A stretch of DNA of 9,087 nucleotides, from assembly GCA_014379485.1 (NCBI GenBank), contig JACMLS010000997.1:1-9087 (forward strand), given 5' to 3'. The number at the start of each line of letters is the position of its first letter. Position 1 is the first letter of the stretch. Positions 1 to 6,160 of this stretch are shown here, piece by piece. Origin of the DNA: Bacteroidia bacterium (GTDB lineage Bacteria; Bacteroidota; Bacteroidia; B-17B0; Aurantibacillaceae). Both the position numbers and the translations under genes were made by a program. A model generated the notes under the pieces. That model saw only the letters and a list, made by a program, of their open reading frames with translations, had not been told where the DNA came from and did not search any database.

Positions 1-182
1 ACGGAGAACTTGGTTTTTATTTAGTAAGCGATGGCGGAAGAACCCCTTACCGTTTACATTTCCGCAGACCTTGTTTCATTTACTACCAGGCTTATCACGA
101 AATGATAAAAGGCGGAATGTTGAGTGATGCAATTTTGACAATGAGTTCGATGAATGTGATTGCGGGCGAATTAGACGCATAA
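1..182 (+). CDS. nuoD: NADH-quinone oxidoreductase subunit D, C-terminal end (5'-truncated by window)
   Basis: Only the last 59 codons are present, read from base 3 to the TAA at 180-182. The translation opens with GELGFYLVSDGG and continues with a segment ending GELDA, which matches the conserved C-terminus of the 49-kDa/NuoD subunit (family pattern GELGFYLVSDGG...PYR...GE-D). NuoD helps form the quinone-binding pocket at the junction of the peripheral and membrane arms of complex I, on the cytoplasmic side. A short spacer separates it from nuoE, as expected in a nuo operon. One small oddity is that the usual last residue in many homologues is Arg (GEVDR), while here it is Ala. Whether the gene is a separate nuoD or a nuoCD fusion cannot be told from this fragment. 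Confidence 0.95.
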   Translation, partial: GELGFYLVSDGGRTPYRLHFRRPCFIYYQAYHEMIKGGMLSDAILTMSSMNVIAGELDA

Positions 183-201
183 AAAACAAATAGTGAAAAA
201 A

Positions 202-218
202 CTTTCCCTTTAGGAAAG
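202..218 (+). other. Small perfect hairpin in the nuoD-nuoE spacer
   Basis: CTTTCC (202-207) pairs with GGAAAG (213-218) around a 5-base loop. It lies in the 79-base gap between nuoD and nuoE. No T run follows it, so it does not look like an intrinsic terminator. It may be a processing or stability element, or chance in AT-rich spacer DNA. No promoter was recognised in the same gap. Confidence 0.3.
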
Positions 219-261
219 GCAGAAGCTAAAACAAGTAATAAGTAAAAAAGGGTTTTCAAAA

Positions 262-843
262 ATGGGCGCACAGATTCACGGAACGCAAAAATTCAACAAA
301 GAAGAACGGAACAAAATCCACTTCACCATGGCAGCGCTTGAAGAAATTCAGGCCATTATGAAACGCTATCCCGAAGGAAAACACAAGTCAGGCGTTATTC
401 CAATTCTTCATATTGCACAGGCAGAAAATAACGGATGGTTAAGCGCTGAAGTTATGGACTACGTTGCTTCTCTTATGAAAATTGAACCAATAGAAGTTTT
501 TGAGGTAGCATCTTTCTATTCCATGTTCAATTTAAAACCTGTTGGCAAATGTATTCTGGAAGTTTGCCGCACAAGTTCCTGCTGGCTAATGGGTGCAGAA
601 GATGTAGTACGTCACATAGAAAAAAAATTAAATATTAAAGATGGCGAAACCACCAAAGACGGAATGTTTACTTTAAAAACCGTTGAGTGTTTAGGCTCTT
701 GCGGTACAGCACCCATGTTGCAATGCGGTGCATCGTACCACGAAAATCTTACAATAGAAAAAGTAGATTCGCTCATTGATAAATACAAAAGCGAAGGCAA
801 GGGAAGATATTATACAGACAGAGATTATCACAATACTTTATAA
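262..843 (+). CDS. nuoE: NADH-quinone oxidoreductase subunit E (24-kDa-type [2Fe-2S] subunit)
   Basis: This 193-residue protein is the small thioredoxin-like Fe-S subunit of the NADH dehydrogenase module and carries the [2Fe-2S] cluster N1a next to NuoF. The four expected ligands are visible: C102 and C107 (CRTSSC, spacing C-x4-C), then C143 and C147 (CLGSC, C-x3-C). The helical N-terminal part contains YPEGK (36-40) and the EVASFYSMF segment (81-89) typical of the family. The length is slightly above the usual ~160-175 residues because of an N-terminal extension. Met23 (base 328) is a possible later start, but the A-rich leader with AAAGGG nine bases before 262 favours the longer form. The following gene, only 8 bases downstream, is not nuoF but an inserted DUF2442 gene, which is unusual. 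Confidence 0.96.
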   Translation: MGAQIHGTQKFNKEERNKIHFTMAALEEIQAIMKRYPEGKHKSGVIPILHIAQAENNGWLSAEVMDYVASLMKIEPIEVFEVASFYSMFNLKPVGKCILEVCRTSSCWLMGAEDVVRHIEKKLNIKDGETTKDGMFTLKTVECLGSCGTAPMLQCGASYHENLTIEKVDSLIDKYKSEGKGRYYTDRDYHNTL

Positions 844-851
844 TAATAAAA

Positions 852-1133
852 ATGTTGCCAAGATTGATTGAAATAAAAGCATTGGAAAATTTCAAATTAT
901 TTTTGAAATATAATGATGGTGTTTATGGTGTTGTGGACTTAAGTAATATTGAGCGAAAAGGTGTTTTTGAAATCTGGAATACACCAGGTGAATTTGAAAA
1001 AGTAAGAATTGGCGAATCGCATGTTCCGACATGGGGAGAAGAATTGGATATTGATTCTTTAAATTTGTATTTGACTTTGGTTGGGAAAACTTTTGAAGAA
1101 TTTGTACAAGAGCAAAAAAAGAATGCTGCCTGA
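852..1133 (+). CDS. DUF2442 family protein inserted between nuoE and nuoF
   Basis: This 93-residue small soluble protein has the layout of DUF2442: an N-terminal strand-rich part with LFLKYNDGVYGVVDLS (16-31), a central GVFEIW (38-42 region), and a C-terminal W-x-x-ELDID...LYL stretch (61-74). It has no signal peptide or membrane segment. The biochemical function of the family is not established. Its stop codon overlaps the start of the next gene (TGATG, bases 1131-1135), implying translational coupling with the DUF4160 partner. The DNA is more AT-rich than the nuo genes (for example 18 G/C of 60 at 901-960), compatible with a separate origin. The pairing with DUF4160 resembles small two-gene modules such as toxin-antitoxin pairs, but no toxin fold is visible and this remains inference. 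Confidence 0.82.
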   Translation: MLPRLIEIKALENFKLFLKYNDGVYGVVDLSNIERKGVFEIWNTPGEFEKVRIGESHVPTWGEELDIDSLNLYLTLVGKTFEEFVQEQKKNAA

Positions 1134-1393
1134 TGCCAAGAATTAGTTCTTTTTATGGATTGATAATTTATATGTATTGGAATGAACATAATCCACCACA
1201 TTTTCATGTGAATTATGGGGAGTTTAATGCAGTAATATTGATAAATGATTTTTCTTTGAAAGAAGGTTATTTGCCTCCCAAAGCAATGGCGATGACGGTT
1301 GAATGGGCGGTGATTCATCAGGGTGAGTTGATAGAAAATTGGAATTTAGGTTTATTAGGATTGGGATTTAATAAAATTGAGCCATTACAATAA
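1133..1393 (+). CDS. DUF4160 family protein, coupled to the DUF2442 gene
   Basis: The protein has 86 residues and is recognisable as DUF4160 from its N-terminus MPRISSFYGLIIYMYWNEH and the adjoining HNPPHFHV motif (19-26), followed by a helical half with a LPPKAMAMTVEWA stretch (48-60) and ELIENW (65-70). The histidines H19, H23 and H25 are clustered and could bind metal, but no catalytic role is known for the family. It starts inside the stop codon of the DUF2442 gene, and its own TAA (1391-1393) directly abuts the ATG of nuoF, so ribosomes may pass from this pair into nuoF. Most sampled lines are low in G/C (15 of 60 at 1141-1200, 17 of 60 at 1321-1380) relative to nuoF. It probably functions with its neighbour rather than with complex I, but the placement would co-express both with respiration genes. 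Confidence 0.85.
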   Translation: MPRISSFYGLIIYMYWNEHNPPHFHVNYGEFNAVILINDFSLKEGYLPPKAMAMTVEWAVIHQGELIENWNLGLLGLGFNKIEPLQ

Positions 1394-2737
1394 ATGGGAA
1401 AGAAACTTTTAATACACAACGATCACGTTCCGGGAATTCATACTCTCGACGTGTATCGTGCGCACGGTGGTTACGCCTCAGTTGAAAAAGCACTGAAGAC
1501 AATGACGCCTGATCAGGTAACCGACGAAGTAAAAAAATCTGGCCTGCGCGGAAGGGGAGGAGCAGGTTTTCCAACCGGGCTCAAATGGAGTTTTCTTGCA
1601 AAACCAGAAGGCGTTGCACGTTATTTGGTTTGCAACGCAGACGAATCTGAACCGGGAACGTTTAAAGACCGTTACCTGATGGAAAAAATTCCTCATGCAT
1701 TAATTGAAGGAATGATCACTTCTTCTTATGCATTGGGCGCAAAAAAATCTTACATCTACATTCGTGGAGAATATTTTTATGTTGCACGTATTCTTGAAGC
1801 TGCATTGGCAGAAGCATACGCAGCAGGTTTTCTGGGCGAAAATATTTTAGGTTCAGGTTTTTCTCACGATTGCTACGTACAGGTTGGCGCAGGCGCATAC
1901 ATTTGCGGCGAAGAAACCGCATTAATAGAATCGCTCGAAGGAAAAAGAGGAAACCCAAGAATTAAACCACCTTTTCCAGCAGTACAAGGTGTGTGGGCTT
2001 GCCCTACCGTTGTGAATAACGTTGAAACCATTGCAGCAGTTGTGCCAATTGTAAACGAAGGCGGAGAAGCATATGCAAAAATCGGTGTTGGAAAATCTAC
2101 CGGAACAAAATTAATTTCTGCAAGCGGGCACATAAATAAACCCGGTGTGTACGAAATTGAATTAGGAATTACAGTAGAAGATTTTATTTTTTCTGATGAA
2201 TATTGCGGCGGCATAAAAGGCGGAAGAAAATTAAAAGCAGTAGTAGCAGGTGGCTCTTCTGTTCCTATTCTTCCTGCAGAACTTATTTTAAGAACTGCAA
2301 AAGGAGAACCACGCTTAATGACTTACGAAAGTTTAGGCGACGGAGGTTTTATTACCGGAACCATGTTGGGTTCAGGCGGATTTATTGTAATGGATGAAAC
2401 AACAAGCATTGTAAAAAACCTTTGGAACTTTACGCGCTTCTATCATCACGAAAGTTGCGGACAGTGTTCGCCCTGCCGCGAAGGAACTGGTTGGATGGAA
2501 AAAATTCTGAATAAAATTTTAGCGGGCAAAGGAAATCTTTCTGATGTGGATCTGTTGTGGGATATACAAAGTAAAATAGAAGGAAAAACAATTTGTCCGC
2601 TCGGCGAAGCAGCAGCCTGGCCGGTTGCAGCAGCTATAAGGCATTTCAGGGCAGAGTTTGAAGAGTATGTAAAAAATCCTTCTTCAATAAAAGATGTAAA
2701 ACATTATTACCGTTTAAATAATTTAGTGGAAGCGTGA
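1394..2737 (+). CDS. nuoF: NADH-quinone oxidoreductase subunit F (NADH/FMN-binding, 51-kDa type)
   Basis: This is the 447-residue catalytic subunit that oxidises NADH with FMN and passes electrons to the [4Fe-4S] cluster N3. Visible signatures in order are the glycine-rich NADH-binding loop GLRGRGGAGFPTGLKW (50-65), NADESEPGTFKDR (81-93) for FMN binding, GAGAYICGEETALIESLEGK (165-184), and the Fe-S ligands C355, C358 and C361 (SCGQCSPCREG) with C401 (TICPLG) as the fourth. The length is normal and no key residue is missing. The ATG directly follows the TAA of the DUF4160 gene with no gap, and the N-terminus MGKKLLI...PGIHTLDVYR agrees with what I recall of Bacteroidota homologues. The 3' end overlaps a GTG that could start the next gene. 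Unrelated inserts flank it on both sides, so it is separated from both usual partners, nuoE and nuoG. Confidence 0.98.
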   Translation: MGKKLLIHNDHVPGIHTLDVYRAHGGYASVEKALKTMTPDQVTDEVKKSGLRGRGGAGFPTGLKWSFLAKPEGVARYLVCNADESEPGTFKDRYLMEKIPHALIEGMITSSYALGAKKSYIYIRGEYFYVARILEAALAEAYAAGFLGENILGSGFSHDCYVQVGAGAYICGEETALIESLEGKRGNPRIKPPFPAVQGVWACPTVVNNVETIAAVVPIVNEGGEAYAKIGVGKSTGTKLISASGHINKPGVYEIELGITVEDFIFSDEYCGGIKGGRKLKAVVAGGSSVPILPAELILRTAKGEPRLMTYESLGDGGFITGTMLGSGGFIVMDETTSIVKNLWNFTRFYHHESCGQCSPCREGTGWMEKILNKILAGKGNLSDVDLLWDIQSKIEGKTICPLGEAAAWPVAAAIRHFRAEFEEYVKNPSSIKDVKHYYRLNNLVEA

Positions 2738-2742
2738 ATTTT

Positions 2743-3510
2743 ATGAGTAAAATAATTTTTCCTTTAGCTTTTGTTTTTCCTTTTACAGGAAATTCTCAGT
2801 CAAAGGGAATGTGCGCACCTTCGGTAAAAGCAGATACCATTTGGTTTGATTATGGTTGGAATGTTATGCAAAGAGAAGGTTCCACTTATTACCGGGTTTA
2901 TACAAAAGCTCCGGGCGGTTATAATATTTTTGACCGTTACAGAAATCACTCCATTCAAATGACCGCTTTTTCTACAACCATAAATCCGGTTTATATGGAG
3001 GGAGAAGTTATTTATTATAACATTAACGGATTTAAAAGTTGTATTGTAGGATTTAAAAAAAATCAACGCCTCGGTCCATGCAAATGGTATTACAAAAACG
3101 AAACAGATTCTGCCATGTACACTTATATGCCCGGTGGAAATGTTACTTACCAGTTGAACAGTACAGCACCGGTTTATAACGGATATAATGACGGGTTGGA
3201 AGCAACAGAAATTCCCTGCTTCGAACAAGGAGTTCCTAATATGTTTGAGTTTATCAGAAGTAATCTGAACTATCCTGCAGAAGCGCTTGCCAAAAAACAA
3301 TCAGGCCAAACCATTATTAGTTTTGTAGTAAAAAAAGACGGAACAATAAACGGAATTAAAATTGACCGCAGTTCTGGTTTTGTTTCTCTTGACCAGGAAG
3401 CAATGAGAATAGTAAAACTTTTTCCAAAATTTAAAGCCGGAAGAAAGAATGGAGTTAAAGTAGATGTTCCGTTTTATGTACCAATAAAATTTGTTTTACC
3501 AGTAAAATAA
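2743..3510 (+). CDS. Secreted TonB C-terminal-domain protein, paralogue 1 of 3
   Basis: This is a periplasmic or exported protein of about 255 residues. A signal peptide is visible at residues 1-20 (Lys3, a hydrophobic core, then GNSQS with likely cleavage near it); there is no lipobox cysteine. Residues ~45-130 form a YwqK/MORN-like region with short repeats of aromatic strands (IYYNINGF, CKWYYKNETD). Residues ~162-252 resemble the TonB C-terminal domain, with IISFVVKKDGTI, the SSG...SLDQEAMRIVK helix, and a final VPFYVPIKF strand. The ATG at 2743 aligns with the starts of the two paralogues; a GTG at 2734 overlapping the nuoF stop would add three residues. There is no transmembrane anchor and no proline-rich linker, so it is unlikely to be a classical TonB energy transducer. 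The specific function is unknown. It lies between nuoF and nuoG. Confidence 0.8.
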   Translation: MSKIIFPLAFVFPFTGNSQSKGMCAPSVKADTIWFDYGWNVMQREGSTYYRVYTKAPGGYNIFDRYRNHSIQMTAFSTTINPVYMEGEVIYYNINGFKSCIVGFKKNQRLGPCKWYYKNETDSAMYTYMPGGNVTYQLNSTAPVYNGYNDGLEATEIPCFEQGVPNMFEFIRSNLNYPAEALAKKQSGQTIISFVVKKDGTINGIKIDRSSGFVSLDQEAMRIVKLFPKFKAGRKNGVKVDVPFYVPIKFVLPVK

Positions 3511-3512
3511 TT

Positions 3513-4307
3513 GTGAGCACTTTTAAAAACATATTGATCCCTGCTATCTGTCTTTTCCCTTTCGGAATGGAGAGTCAGTCTGTTGGTATGAGTGCGCCTT
3601 CAAAACCAAAAGATGACGTGCCGGTAATAGACACTATGTTTTTTGATTATTATTGGAAAGACCTGCCAAGCCACGTTAACGCAAGTTATTACCGTGTGTT
3701 TAAAAAAGCCGGTACCGGATACAAAGTAGAAGACAGATTCATCAATCACTCCATTCAAATGACCGCTTTTTCTTCTATTGTGGAGCAGCCTTTGTATATG
3801 AGCGGAAAAGTGATCTGGTATAATCACAATGGTTACGTTAAGCAAACTTCGAATTTTGATAATAACCGCAAGAAAGGAAAAAATGTGTGGTATTATAAAA
3901 ACGGGTGGGACTCAACTGTTGCATTTTATTCTGCCAGTGGCTCTTCGCAATATTCTTTTATAGGTACTTCACCTTCAGAGAACGATCATGGTGCAAATAA
4001 TATTGATGCAGATTTTATTCCGTATTTAAAACAGGGCGTACCTAATCTGCACGATGTGGTGCAAAGCAGCATTGTTATTCCGGCAAGCGCAAAAACAAAA
4101 AAATTCAATGTAAAAACTTATATAGAGTTTACAGTAAGAATAGATGGAAAAGTAGAAAATGCAAAAGTGAAAAAAAGTTCGGGGGATAGTAGTTTGGATA
4201 ACGAAGCGCTGAGAGTTGTAAACGCTTTGCCACTATTTATGCCCGCAAAAAAAAAGGGAGCAAAAATTCCTTTTGTAATGATTGTGCCGGTTACTTTTAT
4301 TAATTGA
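3513..4307 (+). CDS. Secreted TonB C-terminal-domain protein, paralogue 2 of 3 (GTG start)
   Basis: This 264-residue paralogue has the same layout: signal peptide at 1-23 (FKNILIPAICLFPFG, then ESQS), a middle YwqK/MORN-like region around 58-140 (IWYNHNGYVK, NVWYYKNGWDS), and a TonB C-terminal-like domain at about 172-263 (IEFTVRIDGKV, SSLDNEALRVVNALP, ending PVTFIN). No ATG lies upstream of the signal peptide; the first in-frame ATG (Met19) would remove it, so GTG at 3513 is preferred. Only two bases separate it from the stop of paralogue 1. It is closest to paralogue 3 in its signal peptide and C-terminal domain, but shares a 30-base perfect match with paralogue 1 in the middle. A 9-A run at 4247-4255 lies near the 3' end, but the frame is intact across it. 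The function is unknown; partner binding at the outer membrane or periplasm is possible. Confidence 0.8.
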   Translation: MSTFKNILIPAICLFPFGMESQSVGMSAPSKPKDDVPVIDTMFFDYYWKDLPSHVNASYYRVFKKAGTGYKVEDRFINHSIQMTAFSSIVEQPLYMSGKVIWYNHNGYVKQTSNFDNNRKKGKNVWYYKNGWDSTVAFYSASGSSQYSFIGTSPSENDHGANNIDADFIPYLKQGVPNLHDVVQSSIVIPASAKTKKFNVKTYIEFTVRIDGKVENAKVKKSSGDSSLDNEALRVVNALPLFMPAKKKGAKIPFVMIVPVTFIN

Positions 4308-4312
4308 TTATT

Positions 4313-5110
4313 TTGAAAGTACTAAAAAACATATTGATCCCTGCCATTTGTCTTTTTCCTTTTGGAATGGATTGTCAGTCTGTTGGTATGTGCGCCCTTT
4401 CTGTAAAAGATGATTCAGGCAAAATAAAAATAGACACCATGTTTTTTGATATTGGCTGGAATGATTTGCCAAATAGGTTCGGTGCAAGTTTTTATCGTGT
4501 GTTTGAAAAAACAGCCGGCGGCTACAATGTAGAAGATCGTTTTATAAATAACTCTATTCAGATGACGGCATTTTCTACTATTGTAAAAGAGCCGCTCAAC
4601 AAAACAGGCAAAGCAGTTTATTATAATCAAAACGGTTATGTAAGCCAGGTTGCACATTTTAAAAGCAACGTAAAAACAGGAGAAGCCATCTGGTATTATA
4701 AAAATCAAACAGATTCTACCGTTGGAAAGTATAATGTTTACGGTTCTTTAACTTACTCTGTAAATTCCACGCTTTTCGAAATAAATAATAATGACGGAAA
4801 CGGATATGAAATAGACGAGGTTCCATATCTTAAACAAGGCGTGCCTAACCTGCATGATGTGGTTCAGAAAAGTATTGTTATTCCGGCAAGCCTCAGATCA
4901 AAAAAATTTAATATAAAAGCAATAATTGAATTTACAGTTACAACAGATGGTAGGGTAGAGAATGCAAAAGTAAAGAGAAGTTGCGGAGAAAGTAGTTTGG
5001 ATAACGAGGCGCTGAAAGTTGTAAACGCCCTGCCAAAATTTATACCGGGTAAAAAAAAGGGAGTAAAAATTCCATTCGCTCTCGTAATACCTGTTACATT
5101 TGTAAATTAG
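4313..5110 (+). CDS. Secreted TonB C-terminal-domain protein, paralogue 3 of 3 (TTG start likely)
   Basis: This is the third copy, about 265 residues. The signal peptide (LKNILIPAICLFPFG, then DCQS) is nearly the same as in paralogue 2. The middle region contains VYYNQNGYVSQV and IWYYKNQTDST, and the C-terminal TonB-like domain contains IEFTVTTDGRV, SSLDNEALKVVNALP and PVTFVN. No ATG precedes the signal peptide. TTG at 4313 lies exactly as far (12 bases) from a shared 20-base block as the GTG of paralogue 2, so I chose it; TTG at 4304, overlapping the previous stop (TTGA), would add three residues. As in the other copies there is no lipobox or membrane anchor. The gene ends 27 bases before nuoG. 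A cell-surface or periplasmic role is inferred only from the signal peptide and domain type. Confidence 0.78.
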   Translation: MKVLKNILIPAICLFPFGMDCQSVGMCALSVKDDSGKIKIDTMFFDIGWNDLPNRFGASFYRVFEKTAGGYNVEDRFINNSIQMTAFSTIVKEPLNKTGKAVYYNQNGYVSQVAHFKSNVKTGEAIWYYKNQTDSTVGKYNVYGSLTYSVNSTLFEINNNDGNGYEIDEVPYLKQGVPNLHDVVQKSIVIPASLRSKKFNIKAIIEFTVTTDGRVENAKVKRSCGESSLDNEALKVVNALPKFIPGKKKGVKIPFALVIPVTFVN

Positions 5111-5137
5111 TTTTAGAAAACATTAGCAGAAAATAAA

Positions 5138-6136
5138 ATGCCTAAAGTAACAATAGACGGTCACGAAATAGAAGTTCCAAAGGGAACGACCATTCTTCAG
5201 GCTGCGCGCATGATCGGGCCGCACGTTGCTCCGCCTGCCATGTGCTTTTATACCAAATTAAAAACAAGTGGTGGCTATTGCCGCACCTGTATTGTAAAAG
5301 TTACAAAAGGCTCAGCACAGAATCCAAACCCAATGCCTAAGCCCGTTGCATCCTGCAGAACAGAAGTAATGGATGGAATGGAAGTGCAGAATAATACATC
5401 GCCGGATTTATTAGAAGCAAGAAAAGGTGTGGTAGAATTTTTACTCATCAACCATCCGCTTGATTGTCCTATTTGTGATCAGGCAGGAGAATGTCATTTA
5501 CAGGATTTAGGTTATCAGAACGGTTCAGAAAAAACCCGCTACGAATTTAAACGCCGCGAGTTTGAGAAAATTGATATCGGAAAATATGTTTCGTTACACA
5601 TGACGCGTTGCATTATGTGTTTCCGTTGTGTAAAAGTTGCTGACCAGATTACAGACAAACGTGTACACGGAGTTTTACACCGTGGCGACGCTGCAGAAAT
5701 TTCTACTTATATAGAAAACGTAATTGAAAATGATTTTTCAGGAAACGTAATTGATGTATGTCCTGTAGGAGCACTTACAGACAGAACATTCCGTTTCAAA
5801 AGCCGTGTGTGGTACACTAAGCCAATGGAAGCGCACAGAAAATGCGATCATGCAAAATGTAACGGAAAAGTTCGTTTGTGGTTTAAGGGCGAAGATGTGT
5901 TGAGAGTTACAGCAAGAAAAGATCAGTGGGGCGAAGCAGAAGAGTTTATCTGCAATACATGCAGGTTTGAGAAAAAAAGAAAATCAGACTGGATCATAGA
6001 AGGGCCATCGCCCATCTCTCATCATTCTGTAATTTCTACAAACCATTACATGTCACTGAACATGGCAAAAGTTGAAATTTTAAAACATCAGAAAGCGCTT
6101 GGTTTTATTCCAATGAAAAAATTAGATCTTGAATAA
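5138..6136 (+). CDS. nuoG: NADH-quinone oxidoreductase subunit G, short form (Fe-S subunit)
   Basis: This 332-residue protein is the N-terminal Fe-S portion of NuoG, which relays electrons from NuoE/F toward NuoI. Ligand sets visible in order are: a ferredoxin-like [2Fe-2S] site C36, C48, C51, C73 (N1b); H106, C110, C113, C119 (HPLDCPICDQAGEC, His-ligated N5); and C158, C161, C164 with C208 (RCIMCFRC and DVCPVGALT, N4). A further set C236, C241, C272, C275 sits near the end and may hold metal. The large molybdopterin-oxidoreductase-like domain that takes typical NuoG to 700-900 residues is missing. nuoH starts 24 bases after the stop, so it has not simply been cut off by a frameshift. Short NuoG proteins are, to my knowledge, normal in Bacteroidota. 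The start ATG follows an A-rich leader after the third TonB-CTD gene. Confidence 0.95.
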   Translation: MPKVTIDGHEIEVPKGTTILQAARMIGPHVAPPAMCFYTKLKTSGGYCRTCIVKVTKGSAQNPNPMPKPVASCRTEVMDGMEVQNNTSPDLLEARKGVVEFLLINHPLDCPICDQAGECHLQDLGYQNGSEKTRYEFKRREFEKIDIGKYVSLHMTRCIMCFRCVKVADQITDKRVHGVLHRGDAAEISTYIENVIENDFSGNVIDVCPVGALTDRTFRFKSRVWYTKPMEAHRKCDHAKCNGKVRLWFKGEDVLRVTARKDQWGEAEEFICNTCRFEKKRKSDWIIEGPSPISHHSVISTNHYMSLNMAKVEILKHQKALGFIPMKKLDLE

Positions 6137-6160
6137 GATGATAAAAAATATTTTTTAATT

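Larger units (their letters stand above)
2743..5110 (+). repeat. Tandem triplication of a signal peptide + YwqK-like + TonB-CTD gene
   Basis: Three direct gene copies of ~0.8 kb lie head to tail with 2 to 5 bases between reading frames. Exact shared blocks include 30 bases at 2944-2973 and 3744-3773 (copies 1 and 2, exactly 800 bases apart; the copy 3 counterpart at 4547-4576 differs at five sites) and 20 bases at 3525-3544 and 4325-4344 (copies 2 and 3, also 800 apart). Outside such blocks the copies are clearly diverged, so the array is not a recent exact duplication. Confidence 0.85.

Noticed and set aside
202..218. Hairpin as an intrinsic terminator between nuoD and nuoE
   Set aside because: The stem is only six pairs and is followed by GCAGAAG rather than a T run; termination inside the operon would also make little sense.
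923..1318. Minus-strand open frame of 131 codons across the DUF2442/DUF4160 genes
   Set aside because: It overlaps two recognisable plus-strand families fully, has no family-like sequence, and is explained as an antisense shadow.
2800..3300. Minus-strand open frame of 166 codons opposite paralogue 1
   Set aside because: Similar antisense frames occur opposite the other two paralogues, as expected from shared codon pattern; the plus strand has a signal peptide and a TonB-like domain.
4247..4255. Nine-A run in paralogue 2 as a phase-variable or programmed-frameshift site
   Set aside because: The frame is intact and gives a normal TonB-domain end; paralogue 3 has a similar run encoding the same KKKG, so it reflects lysine codons in an AT-rich gene.
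2743..4400. Lipoprotein signal (Cys in ICLFPFG or GMCA)
   Set aside because: Residues before these Cys do not fit a lipobox (Ile or Met at -1), and the GMC cysteine is Ser in copy 2.
2743..5110. Three paralogues as classical TonB energy transducers with ExbB/ExbD
   Set aside because: They have a cleavable-looking signal peptide rather than a transmembrane anchor, no proline-rich linker, and no exbB or exbD nearby. Only the C-terminal domain is TonB-like.
5138..6160. NuoG truncated by a frameshift or premature stop
   Set aside because: nuoH begins 24 bases after the stop, leaving no room for remnants of the large domain, and short NuoG appears normal in Bacteroidota.
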